Origin: Antennarius striatus
Lineage: Eukaryota > Chordata > Actinopteri > Lophiiformes > Antennariidae
Reading direction: 5' to 3'
NCBI RefSeq assembly: GCF_040054535.1
Contig: NC_090781.1
Span: 15,118,982-15,182,981 of the forward strand
DNA: 64,000 bases
Shown: piece after piece, positions 1 through 14,413 of the stretch
How the letters are laid out: each line of letters starts with the position of its first letter
Position numbering within the stretch: position 1 is the stretch's first letter
The notes under the pieces: model-generated
Told to the model about the DNA's origin: nothing
The model's database searches: none
What the model saw: only the letters and a program-made list of their open reading frames with translations
Translations under genes and position numbers: made by a program

Positions 1-1760
1 GGTGACTTTAAAATTGGTGTAATGTGAACTCTCTTTCTGGTCCCCGTCAGAACTCGAGCAGCTGAGTTTTGGAGATGTTGCAATGGAGTAATGCTTTATT
101 TAGAGAGACCAGAAGGAAGAGCCTTGCAGTAATCTATTCTACAAGTGACGAAAGCATGCGTTAGTGTCTTTGTGTTGGTTTGGGATAAAAATGGCCTTAC
201 CCTGGCAATGTTCTTTAGATGATAAAAACCACTTTTAACCGTACTTTTGATATGAGCATTAAAATTTAATTTGGAATCTAGAATAACACCAAGGTTTTTT
301 TTTACCTGCTCAGAAGTGTGTACATCAGGACCGATGACAAGTACTTCTGTTTTGTCGTGGTTGAGCTGTAAGAAGTTACCTCCCATCCATAATTTAATAT
401 CTAAAATGCATTCTTAAAGGGCATCTATTGGGCCAGTGTCATCAGGGGACACGACTATGTAAAGCTGTGTGTCATCAGCATAACTATGGAGATTAATGCC
501 ATGCCTCCTGATGACATCCCCCAGTGGTAACATCCATCCATCCATCTTCCACCACTTATCCGTAGTCGGGTCGCGGGGCAGCAGCTTCAACAGGGAGCCT
601 CAAACTTCCCTTTCCCCAGCCACATCCACCAGCTCTGACTGGGGGATCCCAAGGCGTTCCCAGGCCAGTGTTGAGATATAATCCCTCCACCTGGTCCTGG
701 GTCTGCCCCGAGGTCTCCTCCTAGCTGGACGTGCCAAAAACATCTCCCTAGGGAGGCGTCCCAGAGGCATCCACACCAGATGCCCAAACCACCTCAACTG
801 ACTCATTTCCATGCGAAGGAGCAGCGGCTCTATTCTGAGCCCCTCGCCAACAGTGGTAACATGTAAAGATCAAAAAGAGTTGAATCTAAAATTGAGCCTT
901 GTGGGACACCACACTTCAGTTCATAGTTCTTAGAGGAATATTCGTCCATGCTCATAAAAATTATCTTCCGCTAAGATATGACTTAAACCAATTAAAACAG
1001 AACCAGAAATGCCAATCAGGGTATAAAGTCTGTCCAGGAGAATATCGTGGTCAACTGTGTCGAACGCTGCACTAAGGTTAGTCAAAACAAGAACGTTTCC
1101 TTATGTCCATATTGCACCTTAAGTCACTGACAACTTTTGTTAATGCTGTCTCTGCACTGTGTTGGGCCAGATGGATATTTTTTGCTGTTTCTGTACTGTA
1201 AAAACCAGATTAATATTTTTCAAAAATATTATGAGACTTTAAAAAAAATCATTCAACTGATTAAAAACAATTTTTTCTAAAATCTTACTTAAAAATGGCA
1301 GATTAGATACAGGTCTGTAAGTACTGAGGACTGATGGATTTAAATTTCTTCTCTTCAGAAGGGGTTTTGCTATGGCAGTTTTGACAAAGGATGGGAAAAC
1401 ACCCATCTGAAGTGAAGCATTAATAATGTTGAGCAAATCATGATCCAAAAAGCCATACATTTATTTAAAAAAGAGTGTGGGGATGGGATCTAAAAAACAG
1501 GTTGTGAGTTTAAGTTGAGAAATCACCTTTATCAACAACTCAGCATCAACCAGGACAAATTTTTCTAGTGTTTCCCCACTTGCAACGAGAGATTCATTGG
1601 TGTTAGAATCCAATGTTTGACAGTGGGAGAAGTTTGATCTTATTGTATCTATTTTAGTATTAAAATGGGCTGCAAATTCCTCACACTTTGAGTAGGATGA
1701 CATAGTATTTGTGCTATTAAAAATGGTATTGATTAAACAATCAATTGTTGAAATAATAAT
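1..1760 (-). mobile_element. L2/CR1-like LINE fragment (reverse transcriptase, degenerate)
   Basis: Broken pieces of a non-LTR retrotransposon reverse transcriptase read on the minus strand. Near 1240-1460 the pieces include the finger/palm motif [16 protein letters not shown]; near 1461-1703 there is a stretch ending FLDPIPTLFFK. Around 1040-1075 an AFDTVDH-like motif can be read, and 96-386 gives a C-terminal part ending in an RIDYCKALPSGL-type motif. These are typical of vertebrate L2/CR1-clade LINEs. The frame is interrupted by stops and by another LINE inserted at 534-850. The element runs off the left edge of the window, so its 3' end is not seen. It probably lies in the first coding intron of fndc3a. 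Clade assignment is from memory. Confidence 0.8.
534..850 (-). mobile_element. 5'-truncated LINE insertion with 12-bp target duplication
   Basis: A short insert inside the L2-like fragment. Both sides carry the same 12 bases, CAGTGGTAACAT (522-533 and 851-862). The insert reads on the minus strand and ends, at its plus-strand left side, in a short GGAT-type tail. On the minus strand, 600-812 encodes a C-terminal LINE motif containing LRWFGHLVWMPLGRLPRE and RPRGRPRTRWRDYIS, the same style as the larger LINE at 57-58 kb. Truncation, tail and target duplication together fit target-primed reverse transcription. Confidence 0.85.
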
Positions 1761-4700
1761 TTTTGGATTGCTACGGTTGTCACTGATGAGTTTTGAAAAA
1801 TATGCTGCACGGCTACAAATTCGTAGAACAGTTTAGCCAACTACATAAAGGATATACCATATTGCCATCATTGTAAAGATTTGCTTTTTGTTGTATCCAA
1901 GTCCAAAGAATGTACATCATTTACCATAGTCAGATGTGCCACACACTACATTTTTAACCCAGTAGATTGGGCTTGTTTTTATGGCTTTCAGCTCTGACGT
2001 TTCTCATCCATTGATGACTCAGAGTTCAGGTTTCTCACTATTTGTTCCTCTTAATTGTTTGCTGTGTGTTGATGTGACATAGCAGCTGGGTGGACAGGAA
2101 AAAGGAGCCTAACGACACAGGAAAAATCTCGTCAGAGTCAGATCTCATCAAGAAAGAACCGTTTCCCCACAGCTGATGGCACATGTGTTTGTGTATAAAT
2201 ACTGTAGTTGAAAGAAAGACAATGAATCTTGACCCTTGAAAGCATATGCCACAAAAGTAGGACACATATCACTCAGACCATGCTCAACTGACACCCAAGT
2301 TGATAGACTGACACCTCAGATTTGTTTTCCACCAGCAATTCAGTCATTTTGTTTATTATAAACATGAGACTAAAACAATTAAAATATTTGGCATAAAATC
2401 TTTGTCTAATTCCTGCAATAACATACAGCACGCTGTTTATAATGGATGATTACTTTTTATTCATACAAACTAAAATAAAATGTATGCCTTGATCAAATGA
2501 AATATTTACTTGATTTTCTCGATATTGGTTCACACAATTGATGCAGTAAAATGTGATTTGTCCCACTCACTCAAATAGTGTCCATAACACTGCTGAGTCA
2601 CATGTTGTCTACCTCTTCACAAAAATGGACAAACAGTGGGCTCACTCGTTTTCACAGATGATTTACTGGCTGACCAGGAGACAAACGCAGTGGGTTGCAT
2701 TATTGTTCAAAGTGTTCCAACACTTTGCGTGGGGTATGTTTACAAACGGGAACTGATTCTCAAACATTTCTCCTGATAAATAAAAGTCAAAGGAAATGCC
2801 GCCTGAGTCTAACTATGGTAATGAAAGGCCAACACCAACCACGGGTGAGGAAGAAGCTAGGTCTCAATATCGCACAGCAACAATAACCGACAGTATCCCA
2901 CGGACGGCACATGGCCATAAGCAGACCACAGCTTCAGGTCAGTGTGCTTCCTGCTCACTTTGTATATTTACTATTTAATGTTGTGTGCTTTTCCAAACCT
3001 AGATCAAACAGCAGGTTTCTGCATTTCTATTTTTTTCTTTTTCATTTTACAATCTCAGCTCAAGTCACCAAGGGTGTCAGTAATAATATTCTTATTTTTG
3101 AATAACATGGAAAATTACAGAGGAATTTGGAACTGAAGAAGAAGATGCTCATACCACCCCGCAAATTTTATTCGAAGCTATACCTAAAAAATTTGGCACT
3201 GAAAGATCCTTCAAATTTTCAGAGCAGAATTATTTGCATGGCTGATTAAAAGATCAAATTATCAAATTAGTGAGAGTATTTTTTTTCAAAAAACCTTTAA
3301 GAAGAGCAACTGGAGAACATCGACCTCTGACACAGCCAGTAGTACGCTCTTCTCTGATATGCATAATCTCCAGAAGCAACCACAACGTCTGAATATACTT
3401 TCAAAAGAATCTGTGTCATCGAAAGTCTCTGAATTACACCTCTTCTCTTTCCACATGGTCGACCAATTCAGCCAAGTTATTCAACACATTGATAGGCTAG
3501 GAAGAAAGCAAACTTCTTAATTTACACTTTTACTGCTGCCTGTATGTCCTCTCCTCTTGTGTGTGTTTCATAGTGGCAAAAGCTGGACATTACCAGTAAC
3601 ATCTACAGACTCATCAAAGAGCAACGATATGGTGCTCTCTGAATAGCTGCATCAAGCTGTTAATATTACTGATTTTCTGGTTGCTGTTGAAGCTGACTTC
3701 AAGATTTGTTTGATTATTTTACACATCTCATCTTTGTCTCAACAACAGCATTTAAGCACTCCTTCACAACTGTGCCATCACCAACAGATTTTTTATGTTG
3801 CTCCAAATCCACTATGACTTTTTAGTGAACGTTTGTTTGCATTTTCCTCCGTTATTTTCCCTAAGCTCGGACTACAGGGGATAACTTTGCTCAAAATCTC
3901 AGTGCTTTGTTTCGTAGTGGCACTTAATGTTATCATTTTTAATGAATGCCACATGACGAAAGAATAAAAAAATTTTGTCCACTCATTGTTAACCAGCAGT
4001 TTTCCTCATTAAGCTTCCTTTGTTTGGAGCAAGCTATGCTGTCCTCACTGTCTCCCTTCCTCTGTGCTCTGCTGTACCAGTAAGCTCACAAAGGTAGTGG
4101 CACTTCCAGGTGCGCTGACCACACAGGTAAACAAACGATCTGACTGACTGAACTGAGTGGTGCTACTTCCATATTAACCAGAGCAGCAGCGGCCGCCGTC
4201 TTTGGCCGCAACTGTCAGTAAAAATGCCCCAAAAAATCTATTGTTGTGGTCACGGGTCCGAAGAGAACCATCACTTGGTCTAGATCAGGACCGCGGTCGG
4301 CCATTTACTGATGCCTGACATAGACCATTTATGCTACAACGTTGATGAGGTGGAAAATCTACTGATAAAACTCACAAGAATTTAGATTTACATATTATGT
4401 CAATGTTAATATTTTGATGTGAAATGCATTTAACTGCTTTGCAAAATTGCTAAGGGTCAGAAGTTCTTTATTTTTGGACATCTATTTGCCATCTCAGCCA
4501 TGATGACGCAAATAGCGTTTTTATTTCTAATACGTATTTATCTAGTATTGCTGATTTTTAGTTGAAGGAAAAGAAAAATCTTTTCAAATAACTAGTGAGT
4601 GTATATAATGAGACTGCATAGCTTGGAGACCATCTCTAACCAAGGCAGTTACAAAATTCCAGATCTGTCTGAAACTGATTATGCATAAGCATTAGCAGAG

Positions 4701-5640
4701 ACAACAGGTTGTGAGGTTCAGCTTAAAATTTACAAGAACAGAGTGATTCATCCATTATCAATTTTGCTAGAAATGAAATAACAAGAACTGAAGGGGAGGG
4801 TGCTAAAATGGATGAAACTACAGAATCATAACACAGTCATCTCTGAAAAAGGAATCATCTCAGGTAAAGACCTCAAGACAATAACTTCCTCTCTGAATCA
4901 GAATAATTGGTCAAACAGAGGGTTAACACCAAGCCAAAAGATAAAGAAACCAAGGACAATTTTCCTTGAAGCTACACTACTTCCACTAAAGGTCACAAAT
5001 GCCATCATTGTGAATTGTCTTCACTGTCACCACATTCCTGCCTTGCTCTGTCAGGGCCCAGAACCCTCCAGCGGTTCCTGATTCCCACTCTGCAGCTGTC
5101 ATGATATTTACTCACCTCTACAGACACACAACACACACATGCTTCATTTTATTCACTGCAATAATTACAACAATAGCCCCGAAATGTCTTAAATAATGTT
5201 CAGTGGAACTTTTTTATTACGTAATTTGTGACATTTGTTAATGCATTATGTCTAGTTCTACTGGTGTTTTAATGAATAAACGTACATGTCATGGTAACTG
5301 GTCAAAATGACATCTTATCACTGACCATTTTCCTTCCTGAATCTACATTGGCACACCCTTATTTTTTTCAGTTTACGATTCTGCAGACCATAGCATGCAT
5401 TGTAAATCCATGCCTGGTACACGCAAGTAATAATGTGTATTGAGAGCCTGCAGTGTGTGTTAGACTTACATGGTTACCATACCATAAAGTTAAGGAAGCA
5501 TAGCTCTAAATGAGCAAACCTTTTTAGTGATTACTGTACTAAAAGGACACCAAACAAAGAAAAAAAACAAATCCAAAATTTAATAATCAAGCAAACATGG
5601 TCAGGAAACATGGTCATAATCTGCACAACCAATGCTCATG
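1761..5640. other. Non-coding stretch, no gene recognised
   Basis: AT-rich sequence, probably part of the first coding intron of fndc3a. The longest open frame is 93 codons at 4800-5081 (plus) and resembles nothing I know. I saw no FNDC3A second exon, RNA gene or clear transposon ends here. Confidence 0.5.
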
Positions 5641-6012
5641 CCATTCATTCATTCATTCATTTTCCAACCCGCTTAATCCGCTAACGCAGGTCGCGGGGTA
5701 GCCAGTGCCTATCCTGGCAGTCTCAGGGCGTGAGGCGGGGGACACTCCGGGCACGACGCCAGTGCACCGCGGAGCCACATAGAAACAAACAAACAACCAT
5801 TCACACACACACACACCCCTATGGCCAATTTGGGACCGGCCAATCAACCTGAAGCGCATGCTGTTGGAGGTGAGAGGAAGCCGGAGAACCCGGAGAGAAC
5901 CCACGCAGACACGGGGAGAGCATGCGAACTCCGCACAGAGCGGGACTCGAACCCAGGTCCGCCGTGTTGTGAGGCAGCAGCGCTAACCACTGCGCCACCG
6001 TGCCGCCCGCCG
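5641..6012 (-). mobile_element. tRNA-derived SINE (fish GGCGGCACGGTGG family)
   Basis: Read on the minus strand this begins with a tRNA-like head: an A-box-like TGGCGCAGTGG (plus 5987-5997) and a B box GGGTTCGAGTCC (plus 5943-5954), which form an internal RNA polymerase III promoter. The body contains the common fish segment on gaacccacgcagacacgggg, and the tail is an AATG tetranucleotide run (plus 5641-5660). It is the best preserved of several related copies in this window. Confidence 0.8.
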
Positions 6013-6059
6013 AGTGTGCATTATTGTTTTTAATTTTAGTATTATTACTATTATTATTC

Positions 6060-6256
6060 ATTCATCTTCATGACCCGCTCATTCCATTGTTCCACTGTTC
6101 ACCTGAAGTGCATGTTTTTGGAGATGGGAGGAAGCCGAGGAACCCAGAGAGAACCCACGCAGACATGGGGAGAACATGCAAAGTTTGCAGACTGGGACTC
6201 AAACCGGGAACTGCCTTGCTGTGTGGCAACAGCACTACGGTACTGTGCCACCCTAT
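6060..6256 (-). mobile_element. Second, partial copy of the same SINE
   Basis: A diverged copy, also on the minus strand and only about 50 bp from the first. It shares the stretches for GAGAACCCACGCAGACATGG and the decayed tRNA head (GTGCCACCC at plus 6247-6255). The middle of the body is deleted compared with the neighbour at 5641-6012. Confidence 0.7.
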
Positions 6257-6382
6257 CATTATTATTATTATTATTATTATTGTTATTAATATTGTAATTA
6301 ACAATAATAATATTGTTGTTGTTGTTGTTAATATTGTTATGTCATTGTTGTTGTTATTATTATTATTTCTGTTGTTTTGTTG
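6257..6382. repeat. ATT/GTT trinucleotide repeat tract
   Basis: Imperfect runs of ATT changing to GTT and back to ATT, directly abutting the tRNA-like head of the SINE at 6060-6256. Open frames here are repeat artefacts. Confidence 0.85.
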
Positions 6383-9250
<2,868 letters not shown>

Positions 9251-9254
9251 CACA

Positions 9255-9535
9255 CACACACACAAAAGGGGGCCTGTAGGCAAGCAGAGGAAGTAGAGTG
9301 GCGGGCAGCCCCTTTGTGAAGCGCCCCAAATGAGCAACTTGTAATGGCAGACGGCGCCTTGTTAAGGGTGCCTAGGCAGTGCTCTGGAGGTGAGCTGACA
9401 CCTCCCCCGGTCAGCTTACACTCCGGTTGTTTTTGGGCGGGATTGGGAATTGAACCGCCAATCTTTGGAACATTGGACTGCCCGCTCCACCACTGAGCCT
9501 CTGCCGCCTTACAAGAGCGCCTGCCGTCCCACAAC
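9255..9535 (-). mobile_element. tRNA-derived SINE, second family
   Basis: On the minus strand this opens with a tRNA-like head GGCGGCAGAGGCTCAGTGGT, followed by a B box GGTTCAATTCC (plus near 9446-9456) and a non-tRNA body. It differs from the SINE at 5641-6012 in head and body. A short CA run (9248-9264) follows the body at the plus-strand left side. Confidence 0.65.
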
Positions 9536-9590
9536 GATAATTATAGTGGAATCCTACAGTAATATGGTAATTTGTAAAGTGAATATAATA

Positions 9591-10919
9591 CAGGTAGTCC
9601 TCAACATACAAACAAAATTAGTTCTGAAAGGTTGTTCGTAAGTTGTTATTTATTAAATTTCAATCCATAATCGTCATTTGAAGTCATTTAAATTCCATTA
9701 CCACTCTAAATACAAAAGTACTACTGTGGTACCTCTACTTACAAATGTCTCTACTTACTGAATTTTCTACTTACGAAATATTGCCTCTACTTACGAAATT
9801 TTGACTTACGAAAAACACAGTACCGGCTGATACTCGAATCTCCCACAAGTTCCTGAACGCAACATTCTCATAGCTGCTCTGCCATTGGCTATTACCTATT
9901 ACGTATATTCCTGGCATCCCATTGGCTAAGAGGGATGCCACTCCACCTCTGTGTGGCGCTAGATCGGTGCTGCTTATGCAGTGTCTTTGGCATTCTGCCC
10001 TCGACCCATGACGTGTTCTGATAGTTTTGCGTAAATATAATAACTTTTTGAGGACGTATTCGCTATGGACCCCAAGAAAGTGACGAAGAGGAAAAGAAAA
10101 GACAAACTTTTTTTTGTCCATACAAACAAAGCAAAAGACCATAGAAAAGCGTGAAAAAGGGATGCATTTGGTTGATCTCGCCAAAGAATATGGCCGTAAT
10201 GCATCTGTAATCGACACGTTATTAAAACAAAAGGAAGTTTAAGGAGTTTAAGGCATTGCGTGGGTGGTTGGAGTTCAAAAGGAGGACTGGAATTCACTCT
10301 GTTGTTCAGCATCGTGAGATAGGACCGCATGAACCAAAGAGGGCAAAAAACAATGGGGACAGCTGTTAAAAGGTAAATGACGTCATCTTTTTTTTTTTTT
10401 AACATTATGCACAACTCTCATTTATTGTGCAATAATCTAATCGTAACATCTATTGGTTACATGTTTTGATGCATTTTTATGCTTTATAAAACATTTATGT
10501 CGGAATTTTTGGGGGGCTTGGAACAGATTAGGGTATTTGCATGGAAAACGCGTCTCTATTTACGTAATTTTCTACTTACGTAATTTCTTTTGGAACTAAT
10601 TAATTTCGTAAGTAGAGGTACAACTGTTTTCCCTAACACTTACCAAAAACAGCATCATAGAAACAACACATAATAAAAATGTCTTTCAGCCACAGGTTTT
10701 GGACTATTAAAATCAACAGAAAACCATTATAAGCACATGATATCATGTTACCATACAATAAATAATAATAATATATACTAAAATACATACATAGTTCTAA
10801 TATCTACCCTTAAGGGTCATTTGTGATTCCTGCGTTTATTTTGAATTCAGTTCGAATCCTCAAATGTTGGTATCTTTAAATGTTTGGACATCAAATGTAT
10901 GTATGTTGAGGACTATCTG
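9591..10919. mobile_element. pogo/Tigger-type element, outer, interrupted
   Basis: Terminal inverted repeats CAGGTAGTCCTCAACATACA (start 9591) and its near-complement ending at 10919, each flanked by TA (9589-9590 and 10920-10921). TA duplication and a CAG start are hallmarks of pogo/Tc1-mariner superfamily elements. Its middle is occupied by a different pogo-type element at 9724-10626. Without that insert the outer element is only about 430 bp and non-coding, so it is a MITE-like derivative. Confidence 0.8.
9724..10626 (+). mobile_element. pogo/Tigger-type element, inner, transposase deleted
   Basis: Ends match GTACCTCTACTTAC and its complement. At 10065 an ATG starts a decayed reading frame beginning MDPKKVT, the N terminus of a Tigger-type CENP-B-like DNA-binding domain, but it is frameshifted and stops within about 30 codons. 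The catalytic DDE region is missing. Upstream of that ATG are two inverted CCAAT boxes (ATTGG at 9884 and 9921). A close sister copy lies at 20731-21661; the 145 bases from about 9826 to 9970 look identical between them. Left flank is TA; right flank is TT. Confidence 0.85.
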
Positions 10920-11101
10920 TACTATGAAAATCACATGCCACTGCAAAATTAGGCAAGTGCCATGTCAATATTCATGAAGACATTGTGAAAAAGAAGAGGT
11001 CAACAACTCCAAAAGGTACTGTGCAGATATGCGCAAGTTTTTCCCACAACAGGCTCAAAGAAGCAAGTGAGACTCAGAAATAAACTGGAGCTAAAGCTTA
11101 C

Positions 11102-11245
11102 CTGCTGGGGGCCCTCCCCGTTGACCATGGCAGGGGGTGGTGGTGAAGCCAAGATTGGAAGTTCAGTGCCGAGAAGCTGGCCGGACTCCAGAGGTGGGGT
11201 ATGGTCTGCCATGTCTGCCTCATTCACACCACTGAAGAGGCTCTC
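11102..11245 (-). CDS. fndc3a: fndc3a first coding exon (fibronectin type III domain protein 3A, N terminus)
   Basis: A minus-strand exon with acceptor TTGTAG before 11245 and donor CAG|GTAAGC after 11102. Translation starts at 11212 with MADHTPPLESGQLLGTELP and ends ...GEGPQQ at the splice. Human FNDC3A, as I remember it, starts MAEHPPLLDTTQILSSDI and its first coding exon ends in GTQQ, so both ends and length fit. The ATG at 11227 upstream is in frame (MNEADMADH); I prefer 11212 because it matches the family start. FNDC3A is a membrane-anchored protein with many fibronectin-III domains, linked to cell adhesion in the mouse testis. Only this proline-rich N-terminal part is in the window; later exons must lie left of position 1 or were missed. 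The gene runs away from rcbtb2, which agrees with the human neighbourhood. Confidence 0.8.
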
Positions 11246-12505
11246 CTACAAGATATAGCGATCAATGAGTATCTACAAAGTATAACACAAAGGTTTTGGT
11301 GTCTCAGTGAGTCTTTTAACTTACACCTGTGCTGAAAACCGTATCTGTCCAAATGGTCCACAGGATGTAAATTCTCTAAGCTCTACATGCAATATGAGTA
11401 CAGCCTTACACTTTGACTACATCATTACAATATAAATACACCATTACACTACAAGTGACAGATGAAATTAAATTGAATAGGGATGATAAAAATTTTGGGA
11501 GGCTGATGATGTCTATAAGTTGTGTGTGTTTGTAACACACACACATTTATGAAGACAAAGGTTTTCTAATATTGATAGAATTTAGTTTGTTGCTGTTTCT
11601 GTTACTGCAGCCCTGACAAAATGATATACATATATACATACAAACAAATAAATCCTTTATTTCCATAGGGAAATAACTTTTTTTTAATAATTACGCTAAT
11701 GCAAGCTGTGAACTTGTTTACGGAATTACTTACACTCTACATTCATGGACATCACTTACTGAATGTGATGGTTACTGATAGGTGATGGTTATGTGTTATT
11801 ACCGTACATACACAACTGAGACAGATTGAGTGCTGTTCTACAGACCAAAGCAGTGTCAGAGTGACATATCACTGAAATCTCTTGGCCAGCTCACTTTGAT
11901 GTGGTTACTGGATTTTTTTAATAGACATACATTTGACCTGGGTGGAAGAGGATTTTAATTAGATAAGCACTAAATTGCACAGATGCGGAATTTACCAGAA
12001 TTTTTTAAATAAAGAAATCAAGCTCTGCGCATTATTCCCAAGGAATTAAATTAAAATGTTAAATAAAAAAAAACCCTAGTCATAGCAGAATTTTTAAAAG
12101 ACAGTTTTAAAAAATCCTTGATCCATCTTTTTATCTGGAATCTTATGAAAAATTTAATCAAGTCAGTTCTGGCCAGAAATCTATCCTACCAACAAATTTG
12201 AAGGATCTTTTTGAGTAGTTTTTGTTAGTAATATCAAATAACTAAATTCAAGTAATCTGCTAAAGCAAAGCATAAAATGTCATCATGCGAAAAACTTGTC
12301 AAGTCGAATTTCTTTCAGAAATCATGAAAGAAACGGTTCCTTTGAAACATTAAAATGAATTTTGCCTCAAAGGGCTACAATGAGGCATTGCTTTTCGTGA
12401 GAAAAGCTGGGAAAATAATTACATGACTATCAAAATCCCTATCTAAAAACAACAGAACACCATGAGAGAAATGGAACATGTGTCCTTGAACCTTATTACA
12501 CTCCC

Positions 12506-12515
12506 GCGCATGCGC
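12506..12515. promoter_or_regulatory. NRF1-like palindrome GCGCATGCGC
   Basis: A perfect palindrome matching the core of the nuclear respiratory factor 1 site, a common element of CpG-rich housekeeping promoters. It stands out in an AT-rich region and lies upstream of the fndc3a coding exon. Binding is inferred. Confidence 0.45.
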
Positions 12516-14403
12516 CCCAGAGCTCCCAGTGATCTGGCTAATCTGTTATCTTTAGCCCCTCCTCTCCCTCAGCTTAAACAACCCAGTCAGTTTACAGCGT
12601 GATGGGCAATGAACCGCTTTTGAGGGACTTGTTCCTAAGAACCAATGCTTGGTTCGTCCTACAATCACTTGCAGGCTTCTTCATTAGGCCTTCAAGGCAA
12701 CTACTGCAGTCATTTATATAAAACCCAAGCGTTACTATGCCATCCAACACAATTTCAAGTAGATCCATGGTCAAGTTTCCTATTTTTATTACTTAACACA
12801 CACCGGAAACATTTTCAACAAGGCCTCGGTAAAGGGAAAAATCAACAATGGAGGATTATCTGACCACTTCTTCACATATTTCTACATGTTTCATACATTC
12901 AAAGACACACCGGCCTAATTGATATTCTGAGCTCACACAAAAAATAGCTCACTATTAATTTTGATAGCAAGTAATTTGTGAATGACCGATAATAAAGCGT
13001 CCCATATGCCGGTTCCTACACACACAGCGTCACCTGTGGATGACGCACGTTAATCAGAACACATTGTACTTCCCCCTCTGCGCTCCTATGATTCTTTGGG
13101 GAAAATAATTGTCGTCATGAAAGACTCAAAAATCACCGCAGCTAACTACTTACCACCGAAAAAACACCCATCCGCTTGTCCAACTTCATTTGAATTTGCA
13201 TGCATCGCACAAACAGGCATTACTAATGCATCGACATTGTGGTAACATCTGGTGTGCAAAACATTTTGACTGTAGCTAAGAGAGCAGATGAAAACCTACA
13301 ACATCTGTTTCTCGGTTACAGTTTTGATGAGAATCGAAAAACACCCCCCCAATGTATGAAACAGTGCGGAATTAATACTGGTGGTTTCTGCTATTAGCAT
13401 TGCTTTATTATTTTTTTTTGCAATGTAGTGTTCGACAAAGGTATAGAGTGGACAAACCCATGCTAAAGAAAAAAGTAAGGCTTTAGAATGTGTAATGGCA
13501 TGAAACACTTTCGATCGATTGGTTAGTTTTTTTTAACTAAACATCTTCCACATTTTATTTCATGTGACAGTTCTGATAAAAACCCCAAATGTTTTTATTT
13601 TTATTTTTATTTTTTTATGGCAGCCAGCCTTACACGACGCAACAGCTGGTAAACGTGATGCACACTGAGCTAACACTTTCGTTGCCTTAAATTTTCCAAA
13701 GTTCAACCAAAACAGCTGACATTTAAAACCTACCGGGGTGCTGATAGTAGGGTTAGTAAAATGAAGGAGACCTACCGTACCAACAATTGCATAGGCAAAC
13801 GTTAGCAGAAAACCTGTAGTGTGTGCTTGGAACTGTCGTAGTCTAATTGTAATCTCAATGTTTACAAGGCATTGGAAAAACGAAAGACAACTTTATATAA
13901 ATGCTCTGAAGAGATGAAGTTGAAACACGGTAACGCTAAGACTGTCAGGAACACAAGTGTGTTAACCGCTATTGCAAATAGCGCAGCTTATGTTACTCAC
14001 TCAGTCGACACGGCAGCAGTCTTGATTGGCACGTATATCAGGGATGATTCCTTACAGCTCTTCCTAAAATGTTTAGCGTAAGCAATGCACAACCTGCAAC
14101 ACCTGAGTCGGACAACTTGCTAACTACCTAATAAACACCATAACGTGACATCGCTAACGCTAAGCTATCTGATGCTATCTGGCTAATAGTTAGCAAGAGG
14201 ATGTGCTTTCCTCGTTATATGTTAGACAATCGCTCACACTGACGATACCGAAAGCAGATCGAAGTAAGCAACTATAAAGCGACAGTGACGATGTTAAGTA
14301 TCGATAAAGTTAGCTCTATTGACACTTTTATCGAAATAACTTTCCTCCCGACCCTGCTTCTCGCTTAAAAGTAAGGAATTTCTCCATCGCTTACAGGGCT
14401 GTG

Positions 14404-14413
14404 TGCGCATGCG
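14404..14413. promoter_or_regulatory. NRF1-like site TGCGCATGCG with ETS/YY1-like bases beside it
   Basis: Followed within 20 bp by CAGGAAATCATGGCG, which resembles an ETS site next to a YY1-type ATGGCG. This combination is typical of transcription start regions, so a TSS near 14.4 kb (more likely of fndc3a) is plausible. Confidence 0.4.

Noticed and set aside
5940-6012. Functional tRNA gene
   Set aside because: A and B boxes are present, but the sequence does not fold as a full tRNA and continues into a SINE body and tail.
9771-10414. Two minus-strand frames of about 147 codons (and their counterparts at 20810-21459)
   Set aside because: They are antisense to pogo/Tigger-type elements. Similarity between the two loci comes from the transposon, not from a duplicated gene.
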